Shown here one piece after another: positions 30,249 to 39,527 of a stretch of 49,054 nt of DNA (position 1 is its first letter; every line of letters begins with the position of its first letter). The position numbers were made by a program, and so were the translations under genes. The notes under the pieces are model-generated. The model worked only from the letters and a program-made list of their open reading frames with translations. It ran no database searches and was not told where the DNA came from. This DNA is from Dunaliella salina. Taxonomy: Eukaryota > Chlorophyta > Chlorophyceae > Chlamydomonadales > Dunaliellaceae. The stretch is taken from assembly GCA_002284615.2 (NCBI GenBank), contig MU069808.1:179820-228873 (forward strand), read 5' to 3'.

Positions 30249-30568
30249 GTAGGTTAGGTTAGGTTACATAGGTTTTGGCCTTCAGCCAGGTGGTTTGACT
30301 GATGAGCCGGCTGGTCCCTGCCAGCCTCACAAAAAACATCTATAATATCAGATACGAACTTGTACAACTGGTTCGACTCTTGACTCAAAAAGTGGAAAAC
30401 GTCCTCATTGCTAACCTCAGAATAGTAAAAACCAGAAGCACCAAGGGAAATTCTTGTTTGTGGCGAAGTTTCAAAGAAAATATGTGCATAATTGTTTCGA
30501 ATGGCACACATACTTTCACAGAGAAAAGTAGAGAGTGCATGTATTATCAAAAACAACCCAATGTGCAA
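30249..30568 (-). mobile_element. LINE copy 3: C-terminal fragment with (TAACC)n tail
   Basis: The minus-strand frame contains GFYYSEVSNEDVFHFLSQES, matching copy 2 (AFYYTQASSEDVFHFLQDQT), and ends in QSNHLAEGQNLCNLT. The 3' tail reads as repeats of TAACC on the minus strand; on the plus strand it is GTAGGTTAGGTTAGGTTAC at 30249. Confidence 0.85.
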
Positions 30569-30629
30569 GGAGGCCAGTGGAAAGACACGTGAACTCTCTG
30601 AACTAGCACATAAAATTGTAAGAGCAAGG

Positions 30630-30970
30630 AAGGTAAGGTAAGATTACGCGCTATATCCGCCTTCAAGGACAGCTGAGCAGAAATACAGAGGTCTGTAACC
30701 AGACCAGACCAGGAAATTGAATGCATTGCTCAAAACTCAGGCACAGCGTTTCAAGCTAGCAGACACAAACTTGGCTAATTCTAAGACATCAGTCTGGCTC
30801 ATAAAGTCTCGAAGCCGCATTGCACCATTTTCAGGCAATATAGAAAACAGATGCTGAAACTGAGTGCGCAAGCCTGCCAGGTCCTCAGAAGGGCAGTCCA
30901 GAATAATGTGCTCTTCATCTTGCACATTGTGCCAATCACATTGAGCAAGGAAAGATAGTTTGTTTTCCAT
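30630..30970 (-). mobile_element. LINE copy 4: C-terminal fragment
   Basis: The minus-strand frame at 30737-30970 has QCDWHNVQDEEHIILDCPSE, the same Cys/His segment as copies 1 and 2 (VQDEEH, LQDEKD, IQDEQH). The 3' end shows GGTAAGGTAAG on the plus strand, a variant pentanucleotide tail. Confidence 0.8.
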
Positions 30971-31014
30971 CTACTAAAAGCAGAAATATACGAGAAAAAA
31001 GGGTTTAGGCTAAG

Positions 31015-31190
31015 AAAGAAAAGAAAAGAAAAAGAAAAAATACGTAGGCAGAGAAACTCTCCCTACATCAATTAAGGAAAGGGTGACACATTGGCTCAAA
31101 AAAAGAGCCGTGTGCCCCCTTCACCACAAGATATGAAAAAGAGAATGCTAATGTGGGTCTGGAGGGTTACTAGAAGGGTTTAGGCTACTA
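31015..31190 (-). mobile_element. 5'-truncated RNase H LINE tail
   Basis: (AAAAG)n, ATACGTAGGCAGAGAAACTC, CATCAATTAAGGAAAGGG, the stem GGCTC-A7-GAGCC at 31093-31109, CCTTCACCACAAGATATG, GGAGGGTTACTAGAAGGG. It is almost the same sequence as 32070-32240. No gene is seen in 31191-32069, where only a G-rich run at 31833-31860 stands out. Confidence 0.88.
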
Positions 31191-32069
31191 GCCAAAATGT
31201 CCGCGCGCAACGAGTTAACACTTCATGCGGCCGTGGCACCTGCAGGAGCCTGGATCTCTTTGCTACAAATTCGACCAACGAGGTGGGAAGGTGGATACCA
31301 TGCTCGCGTGTCACTTTTTTATCCCTTGAAAACGAATTTACAAGTCTATCATTGTTTACAAGGGAAAGGAGGCCTCCAATCCAAACAAATGACTGCATAT
31401 TAAAGGAGATCATGAAGGAAAGAATAAAGCCTTTTTCGTTGTCCTGATTTATGAAACAAAATATGTGAAAAGACTGTACATGGTGAAGTGCAGGCAGAAG
31501 AGGAGCTATCTGAGAAGTAGGACGAGAATGAAAGGAGGGTACCAGAAAACAACGAAGAGTATTTCAGCCTAGGATTGCAAACAATCATTGTCTGCAAGTG
31601 TTTACTTACGATAAAGCCTTCTGCCAGAAAGGTTTGCTCTTGTAAATTGAAAACATCTGAGCAAGGAAAGAATTGTCTCACTACTGTTTCTGACTTTGGC
31701 CCGAAGACCCTAAGTTTGGGTCAGGCCAGCCATCTAGGTTTGATTCCTTGCTCCAGAAGAACCAGACAGATCTGAGTATTCAGGACCTTTATTTTGACCT
31801 TTCTGAGCAACCCTGCATACTCAATTTGTGCAGGGGGGGGGGGGCCCAGGGGGGGGGAGCCAGAGACCAGGCAAATCCCTGCCAGAGTGGGGTTCCCAGG
31901 AGGCCCCCCCCCGGCTTACCTGACCTACAGTGATGATTGGGCATTTCATCAGGAGCATATCCTGGGGGATCCGGGAGGCTGGGGCGGCAAGCCCATTTGA
32001 GCGACCATTTTTATGAATTGTTTTGTTGAAATGCCGTCAATGACGTCCTGGAACGCAGCAGGTGCAGGT

Positions 32070-33860
32070 AAGAAAGAAAAGAAAAAGAAAAGAAAAACTA
32101 CGTAGGCAGAGAAACTCTCCCTACATCAATTAAGGAAAAGGAGACACATTGGCTCAAAAAAGAGCCGTGTGCCCCCTCCACCACAAGGTATGAAAAAGGA
32201 AAATGCTAATGTGGATCTGGAGGGTTACTAGAAGCACCTGGCTCTAGAAACTGGCTGTGGGAAGTATTCTTGTTTTTGATAGCGCGGCGTGTGGAGACTA
32301 GTTTGTGGGCATATTGGACAGAATGGGCATGAAGTTGTTGAGCAAGCTTTGTGGCACGCTGGTGATCCAATCCTAGTTGTTTGAATTGCTTCAGGGTATG
32401 TTCAGAGTAAATAGTTCCACCTACACCCAAGAGAATAGGGTGATTTGTAACAGCTTTAGCGTTAATAAGTTTACAAAAGTCTGCATGCTGCTGCTTTGCC
32501 GCGTTCAACTGATGCTCTGGCCTTGTGTCTTCACAGAACTTGATTTCTATTAGGTGCACATGGCGTTTATTCACAAAGAGTTCAAGGGGAAGATTGGACA
32601 ATGTCTAAACGCGTAGCTTTCCTTTCCTTTCATGGGGTTGCCTCGTGCGGCGAATACTAGTTCTGGTAGTCCTCCGTGAGGAGCTGCGCAAAGCGTGATG
32701 GGAATGGGTAGAAGAAACACTCTTTGAAGTATGTTTGGCATTAAAAGGGGTGATCAAAACAGCATCTGGTCGACTGGAGTTGAGCCGTTTTCTCTCTGGA
32801 AGGTTATGAGGGAAGATGTAAGCAGGTAAAGTTATGTTTGAGGCATGTGTAGGGAGTTGGAGGTTGTGTTGAGCAAGCTTGAAACCGCTTCCTATGTCTG
32901 TGTAGACCATGCCTGCCCCTTCAGGGCATTTGCTGAGGGCTTTTGTAATCATTCTGCCTGCAATGTTATGGCGTTCAGTTTTCATGTTGGAGATGATATG
33001 GTTTTGGCAGCCTGAGAGCATGTGTAGTGCGCTGTCCAAATGATGGCGGCCTGGGAGGGGACAAGATGGATCAGTTGACCTTTTAAAACGTACTGCATGT
33101 TTTTGGCTGTAGAGGGTGCCTGTGCGGTACTGCAGGATGGTACGCTTCATGGGTACAGAAATATTGGGCATATTTCTGAAGGCATTGCTGATTCTTTTTA
33201 TCTACTTGCGGTAATAAGTTTTGATAGTAAGAGTAGTAGCCTGTTTTGGCATTGGCATATCCAAGCTTGTGTTTAGAATGCATGTGGGATTTGAGGGCAT
33301 CTTGAAGATTGGGGAAATAGGTGAGCTTGTGGGCGGGTGGTGGAGCCACAGGCGTGCCTGCAGCATGTAATCCTTCTTCCTTGGATAACCAGAAATATTT
33401 GTAAATGGGCTTCCACCAGGACCTGCACCAGGGATCTCGGTGTCTGCCATGCAGTTCTGGGCTTGCTTTGCCTGGTGTTTTACAATAGCATCTGCACATT
33501 CATTTCCAGCAATGCCAGCATGGGACTTCACCTTGTGAATTCGAATTTTGGTATGGAAGTCTCTAATGAGAGTTGAGATCATTTTAAGGACATCTCCTTG
33601 GACATGTCTCAGGTGTTTCTTAGGGTAAAGAAGTTGTTTACATTTTTGTTCAAGAGAGGTGAGGCTGTCTGATGCAATGTCTGCATGTCTGGTAAAGATA
33701 GCAGCAGCAATTGCTGCCAATTCAGCTATTGATGTTTTTAGTAATCCCAGCACCGTTTGGTTCTACGAAGTTCTTGCTATCAGTGGACGGGCAGTAGACG
33801 CCTGCTCCAATTTCGTGCTTACCGTTATGGATAAGGCAGCTGCCATCAGGTAATTCAAAC
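32070..33860 (-). mobile_element. RNase H-containing LINE, 5'-truncated, with (CTTTT)n tail
   Basis: On the minus strand from right to left: an RNase H domain starting PDGSCL near 33850, with AGVYCP, then after a one-base frameshift SIAELAAIAAAI, IASDSLTSL and KVKSHAGIAGNECAD. All four acidic positions (D, E, D, D) are visible. Next come a Cys/His segment (HMLSGCQNHIISNMKTERHN, 32605-33171) and a final frame (32206-32601) with HLIEIKFCEDTRP, which looks like a nuclease-type core but is unproven. The stem GGCTC-A6-GAGCC is at 32151-32166 and the tail at 32070-32100. The reverse transcriptase is absent. This is the longest copy of the family whose tails are scattered through both genes. Confidence 0.88.
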
Positions 33861-34484
33861 GAATTCAAACGTGAGGCCCAATGGAGTAGGATCAAAACAA
33901 GCTCATTCTGTCAGGGTGCTGAGTGGAGCATTGATGTAAGATCCTTTGGTTCAAGCTGTCCCAGTTTTGACTGAGCCCCAGGGACACACACCTGCACCTG
34001 GGTCCCCAAACTTGTCAGGGCATACTTCAAGCATGAAGTTCATGAATATGCTCAACAGCACCTCATACTCAGATTGTGGCCAGATGCTGCACATGCCTGA
34101 CTTCCAGCTTTGCACTACTTTTGCCTGGCAGATGCACTCATGCTCAAAGTGCTTTGGTGCCATTTTTCACACCCCCATTTTTTTCACTGTAATGGGTCAG
34201 GTTTGATACAAAAGCTACCTGGGAGCCAAAAAAATTGGGGCATATTAAGGTCAAAACATGCATCATAGCACCCATTTCAGGGGGTATGGCCAGTTTTGGC
34301 CTAAAATGCCTCAAACTATGCCCCTGCCTCACCTGCATCACCTCATCCTCACTTTTCAAATGCAGAAGTGCTCAATGTATCAATATTAGCTGCTCTGCAT
34401 ACTCAGTTTGCTTGGGATCCTGCGGGGCAAGAACTCCTCGCTGTTTGGTATAGCATGCCTGGGCTGACTTTTATTGATTTAGAT

Positions 34485-34750
34485 CTCTTGTATCAAAAGA
34501 ACATCATTGCAAAGAAATGGGTTGGAAAGACCCAGTAGTTGGTGAGGCACAAACTTCAGCCATTTCCCTTAGAGAAATTGCAGCACAGGGGGTGCCAAAT
34601 TTTGGCTTCCTCCTTTCCTATTTTTGAATATGCAGGATGTTATCATGACATATGGGGGTTGCAAATACAAAAAATAGGAAGTGAAAAATGGCCCCAGCAG
34701 GCCAGAAATTTTTGGGAAAGGCTGCAACAATGGTTACCCCCCTCTGGTGT
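34485..34750 (+). repeat. Dispersed repeat family C, copy 2
   Basis: Shares with 2742-3055 (reverse complement) the blocks AGACCCAGTAGTTGGTGAGG, CCATTTCCCTTAGAGAAATT, GCAGCACAGGGGGTGCCAAA, GAATATGCAGGATGTTATCA, TGGCCCCAGCAGGCC and ATGGTTACCCCCCTCTGG. 33861-34484 shows nothing else I can name. Confidence 0.8.
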
Positions 34751-35034
34751 CAAAGGTGTCATGTGGTTACGCATTTTGCATGCGCGCTATGTTTGCTTAA
34801 GAGGTCTGTAAGCTGCTGCTAAAAAGGCAGTGCCAAGTGTTTGGGAATAAACCAGAGGTGGGCGACAAAGGCCCCAAAAAGGGGTCCTTATGAAATGTTC
34901 ACAGCTCAAGGTGGCCGTACTTGGCACTTTTTGTGCTTAGCATCAAATGGCAGCCTTCCATAGCTTCTGAGTTTGAAAAGCGCCACTCACGGCCACTTCT
35001 GCTATTTGCGAAAACGTGGACCCAACTTTTCACC

Positions 35035-35268
35035 ACCAAAACTCCATATCTGACCACCTACGGCACCAAATTGGGTGATCTTTAGCAACTTGGAGTCCTT
35101 GTATTAAAAAATATCATTGAAAAAAAAAAAGGAGTGAAAAGACCCAGTGTTTGGTGAGGTACAGAATTTCGGCCATTTCCCTTAGAGAAAATCCAGCACA
35201 AGCGGTGCCAAAAATGTCAAATTTGACTTCCTCCTTTTCTATTTTTGAATATGCAGCATGTTAGCAGT
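35035..35268 (+). repeat. Dispersed repeat family C, copy 3
   Basis: From CACCACCAAAACTCCATATC to GAATATGCAGCATGTTAGCA, where similarity stops abruptly, so this copy is 3'-truncated relative to the others. Confidence 0.8.
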
Positions 35269-35419
35269 ATAGCCTGTTTACAAAAGTTGGGTAATCAAAA
35301 TTCCAAAAGTAGCAATTACCCAAGGATTGCGTTTACAAATCTGAGTAATTTTCCGAAAAAAAAAAAAAAATCGCATTTCTGAATTTCTCTTACCTGCCCC
35401 CCCCCCAGGAGTAATTAGA

Positions 35420-35462
35420 AATACACGCTTCGCAAGCTTCGCGGTTGGAACCCAGGCCCGTT
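35420..35462 (+). repeat. 43-bp repeat unit, copy 1 of 3
   Basis: AATACACGCTTCGCAAGC then TGGAACCCAGGCCCG. The same unit occurs at 36594-36637 and 37530-37573, on both sides of the assembly gap. Confidence 0.85.
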
Positions 35463-35519
35463 GTGTGTGCTTTACTGTGTGCGTGCTGTAGTGTGCCGTG
35501 ACACTGACCAAAGTGCACT

Positions 35520-36070
35520 TAGGCACGTGCCTAACACGAGTGTCTGACCTAAGTGTCTGACCTAAGTGTTTGACCTAAGTGTCAAACCTAAGTGCTTGAG
35601 TGTCTGACCTAAGTGTTTGACTTAAGTGCCTAAGTGTCTGACCTAAGTGTCAGACCTAAGTGTCTGACCTAAGTGTGTGCGTGCCGTTGTGTGTGCGTGC
35701 TGTAGTGTGTTGTGACACTGACCTAAGTGCCTAGCACAAGTGTCTGACCTAAGTGTCTGACCTAAGTGTCTGACCTAAGTGTCTGACCTAAGTGCCTGAC
35801 CTAAGCGCCTGACCTAAGTGTCTGACTTAAGTGCCTGAGTGTCTGACCTAAGTATCTAACCTGAGTGTCCAACCTAAGTGCCTGACCTAAGTGCCTGACC
35901 TAAGTGCCTGACCTAAGTGTCTGACTTAAGTGCCTGCGTGTCTGACCTAAGTGTCTGACCTAAGTGCTGACCTAAGTGTCTGACCTAAGTGTCTGACCTA
36001 TGTGTCTGACCTAAGTGCCTAGCACAAGTGCCCAGCACAAGTGTAGTGTGCTATGACACTGACCTAAGTG
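35520..36070. repeat. 13-bp minisatellite (AAGTGTCTGACCT)n
   Basis: Roughly 35-40 units of AAGTGTCTGACCT with variants GTGCCTGACCT, GTTTGACCT and GTGTCTGACTT. The array is interrupted once by a segment (about 35675-35740) resembling the sequence before it (GTGTGCGTGCTGTAGTGTG). Confidence 0.95.
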
Positions 36071-36149
36071 CCTAGCATAAGGCAAAAGTATGAGACAAAA
36101 GCATGAGGCATACGCGTAAGGCAAGAGCACGCAGCAAAATCAATTAAAA

Positions 36150-36240
36150 ATCGAATTCGGCGAAGATCGAACCCCTGTCCACGTAACAGTCGTAGTCTTT
36201 GTAACTGCATGTCACAACTACCACGCCACTGATGGCCGTG
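36150..36240 (-). repeat. tRNA-like degenerate sequence
   Basis: The minus strand has an A-box-like TGGCGTGGTAG and a B-box-like GGGGTTCGATC about 45 bases apart. The T-stem does not pair properly and no acceptor stem forms, so it is not a functional tRNA. It may be a tRNA-derived short element. Confidence 0.3.
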
Positions 36241-36593
36241 TTCACAATCTCTTACAAATTTTTGTTAATAATTTAATAAAAAAATTATTTTGTACAATTG
36301 CTGCCCGCTGTTTCGCGTCCCTGCTCCGTTCAGGGTACCCCACGTACGCCCATGCACGGGAGTTTGCGTCATAGCATTTACATAGCAACTTTCCTGAGTG
36401 TTGACTTTACATTCCCACGCCTTTGTTAACTCTGTTCAGCGTCCCCCCGTTCATCTGCTGACTCGCTCTCGCGTCTCGTGTAGGTTTGACTTTGGGACAG
36501 TGATTTCTGTAGAGCCCTGCTGTGTCTTCACTGCAACGTGAGAGCGTCCGATGACAGTGTGCACGCGATCTCACAGCGCGTTCCGTATGGCCC

Positions 36594-36637
36594 CAATACA
36601 CGCTTCGCAAGCTACGCGGGATGGAACCCAGGCCCGA
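36594..36637 (+). repeat. 43-bp repeat unit, copy 2 of 3
   Basis: Same unit as 35420-35462, followed by a (GT)n tract that runs into the assembly gap at 36674. Confidence 0.85.
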
Positions 36638-36673
36638 TGTACTTGCGTTAGTGTGTGTGTGTGTGTGTGTGTG

Positions 36674-37503
36674 NNNNNNNNNNNNNNNNNNNNNNNNNNN
36701 NNNNNNNNNNNNNNNNNNNNNNNNNNNNNNNNNNNNNNNNNNNNNNNNNNNNNNNNNNNNNNNNNNNNNNNNNNNNNNNNNNNNNNNNNNNNNNNNNNNN
36801 NNNNNNNNNNNNNNNNNNNNNNNNNNNNNNNNNNNNNNNNNNNNNNNNNNNNNNNNNNNNNNNNNNNNNNNNNNNNNNNNNNNNNNNNNNNNNNNNNNNN
36901 NNNNNNNNNNNNNNNNNNNNNNNNNNNNNNNNNNNNNNNNNNNNNNNNNNNNNNNNNNNNNNNNNNNNNNNNNNNNNNNNNNNNNNNNNNNNNNNNNNNN
37001 NNNNNNNNNNNNNNNNNNNNNNNNNNNNNNNNNNNNNNNNNNNNNNNNNNNNNNNNNNNNNNNNNNNNNNNNNNNNNNNNNNNNNNNNNNNNNNNNNNNN
37101 NNNNNNNNNNNNNNNNNNNNNNNNNNNNNNNNNNNNNNNNNNNNNNNNNNNNNNNNNNNNNNNNNNNNNNNNNNNNNNNNNNNNNNNNNNNNNNNNNNNN
37201 NNNNNNNNNNNNNNNNNNNNNNNNNNNNNNNNNNNNNNNNNNNNNNNNNNNNNNNNNNNNNNNNNNNNNNNNNNNNNNNNNNNNNNNNNNNNNNNNNNNN
37301 NNNNNNNNNNNNNNNNNNNNNNNNNNNNNNNNNNNNNNNNNNNNNNNNNNNNNNNNNNNNNNNNNNNNNNNNNNNNNNNNNNNNNNNNNNNNNNNNNNNN
37401 NNNNNNNNNNNNNNNNNNNNNNNNNNNNNNNNNNNNNNNNNNNNNNNNNNNNNNNNNNNNNNNNNNNNNNNNNNNNNNNNNNNNNNNNNNNNNNNNNNNN
37501 NNN
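36674..37503. other. Assembly gap (830 N)
   Basis: Unknown bases bounded by (GT)n on the left and by a GC-rich inverted repeat on the right. Long open frames crossing it are meaningless. Confidence 0.99.
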
Positions 37504-37507
37504 CCCT

Positions 37508-37573
37508 GGCCCCTCCGGGGCCTGGGTTCCAATACACGCTTCGCAAGCTACGCGGGATGGAACCCAGGCCCGA
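37508..37573. repeat. Nested GC-rich inverted repeats, with repeat unit copy 3
   Basis: GGCCCC-TCC-GGGGCC at 37508-37522 overlaps a second hairpin with perfect 13-bp arms, GGGCCTGGGTTCC (37518-37530) and GGAACCCAGGCCC (37559-37571). The loop of the second hairpin is the AATACACGCTTCGCAAGC unit. 37574-38600 shows nothing recognisable beyond one ambiguous base at 38134. Confidence 0.85.
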
Positions 37574-38607
37574 TCTGCTCGTGTAGTCATGTGCAATGCA
37601 ATAGTAGTCATGTGCAATGCAATATGTAATGCATGCATTACTGTGTGCATGCTTCAGTGTGCTGTGAAACGCAGATACACACACATATATTACTCAAAGC
37701 AAGAAGATATATTACCAAGAGAACGAGAAGAGAAAGCTCAACTGGTTAGAGCAACAAGCTCCTGTACGGTGAAGCCATGCACGGAGGCACTTGAGCTATG
37801 TACAAATATGTAGAAGCACAAGAAAGGAAGTGCAGACAGGTTCTGCCAATCATGGTGCGTATTTGCATATGACAGTCCATGCATGCGAGTGCATGTACGC
37901 AACTATGAAGTAAGGAGAGGCTGTTCATGTTCTTCAGATCGAAGAATTTAATACATGCACACATGCATTGCGTACGCAGCTCTCAAGCAAAGGCAAAGAG
38001 GAAAGACCTAAAATAATTAGCAGACACTGCATGTATATTCACACGAGGCAAGAACTGTTCAGCTAAATTGAGCATTGCTCGTTGTTTACTGGGATTGTTT
38101 GTTGCTAATGTACATGGTAGTGCAGCCGGAATGNCGATGGTGCACACGTCCAAGGAAGATCGATACACGCTAAGCTGCTTCTTGCATGTGAACGATGGCT
38201 TCAGTAATGTGTGTGCACCTGCATGTGAAACGCATGGATAGAAGGAAGTGGAGCTTAATTGGAATGATTTTATTATGAATTCATAGTGTTGTAACAGACT
38301 AAAAATGCAGAGGTATAATAGTAGTAGTAATCTGACCGTACAGATGTGTGATCAATGCGCACCCCTTTAACAAATAATTATTTTTATGCAATACGCACCC
38401 CCCATTACGCACCAAAAATGGCAGAGCTGGACAACTCCCCCCCAAAAAGGGGTGTTTTAAATATGCTTCCAGCATAGGTGCGCCCCAGCCTGGGACAATT
38501 TTGTGTGCTTTCAAAATGTAGCCTGTTTTACAAGCTGTGCAAGGAGCTATGGTTTTACTGTCCCAGGTTGGGGCCCATATGCCTAATCAGCCGCGGCGTG
38601 AACCCTA

Positions 38608-38910
38608 GTTTTCACCACCAAATCTCCATATCTGACCACCCACTGCACCAAATTGGGTGATTTTTGGTGATTTAAAGTCCTTGTACCAAAAGAATACCAT
38701 TGCAAAAAAAATAGGGTAAAAAGACCCAGTGGTTGGTCAGATACAGAATTTCAGCCATTTCCCTTAGAGAAATTGCAGCTCAGGGGGTGCCAAAAATGTC
38801 AATATTTGACTTTATCTTCCCCCATTTCTGAATATGCAGGATGTTAGCATCGCATAAGGGGGTTATAAACATAAAATCTTGGGAGTGAAAAAGGGTCCCA
38901 GGGTGGAGCT
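38608..38910 (+). repeat. Dispersed repeat family C, copy 4
   Basis: TTTTCACCACCAAATCTCCA, CACCAAATTGGGTGATTTTT, CCATTTCCCTTAGAGAAATT, GGGGGTGCCAAAAATG, GAATATGCAGGATGTTAGCA: same order as the other copies. Confidence 0.8.
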
Positions 38911-39307
38911 GTAGGCCATTTTAGGGTGATCTGAGGCCAGGAGAGTGATCTGGGGACCTCCGATTTTCATGATTTTTTGGTGGACATGATATTTTATGGA
39001 ATAAAAATGGTTGGCATGGTTGGATTTGAGAAAGAAAGTCAGGAAAGATCATGTTCAGCGATATGGGGGAGTTGTCCAACTCTGCAAAAATGGTCAAAAA
39101 ACTCCGAATCCTACCATTTTGAACCATCCAGAAGAATTTCAGATTTTACGCACAGTTAAAAAAAATTATCTTTGCGTAATGATATAATCTCTGTACGGTA
39201 GGAGATGTAAGTGCATTCATCACGTAAACAATGTTGCAAGAGATCGCAAATCAACTGGAAAAAAAAGGGTAAATACTTACCTTGTGTGCGAGGCTGCACT
39301 ACCATGC

Positions 39308-39495
39308 TCTCAGTCTCAGTCTCAGTCTCAGTCTCAGTCACGGTCTCAGTTTCAGTTCAGTCTCATGTTTCTCATGTTGTGTCAGTCTCATGTTGTGTCA
39401 GTCTCATGTTGTGTCAGTCTCATGTTGTGTCAGTCTCATGTTGTGTCAGTCTCATGTTGTGTCAGTCTCTTGTTGTGTCAGTCTCATGTTGTGTC
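39308..39495. repeat. Tandem repeats next to the Helitron 3' end
   Basis: (CTCAGT)n at 39308-39350, then about eight units of CATGTTGTGTCAGTCT (16 bp) to 39495. The array ends about 30 bp from the stop codon of the Ulp1-type domain (39528). Confidence 0.92.
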
Positions 39496-39527
39496 AGAGT
39501 CAGTCTCAGATTCTTGGCCATGGCTTG

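Noticed and set aside
31833..31920. Possible G-quadruplex or regulatory element
   Set aside because: Only G and C homopolymer runs in the spacer between two LINE fragments; sequencing slippage is likely and no gene is nearby.
35520..36070. CRISPR-like array
   Set aside because: Units are contiguous without unique spacers, with no cas genes, in a eukaryotic genome.
36150..36240. Functional tRNA gene
   Set aside because: Box-like motifs are present, but the T-stem and acceptor stem do not pair.
36407..37813. Several long open frames on both strands
   Set aside because: They consist almost entirely of the 830 unknown bases and adjoining GT repeats.
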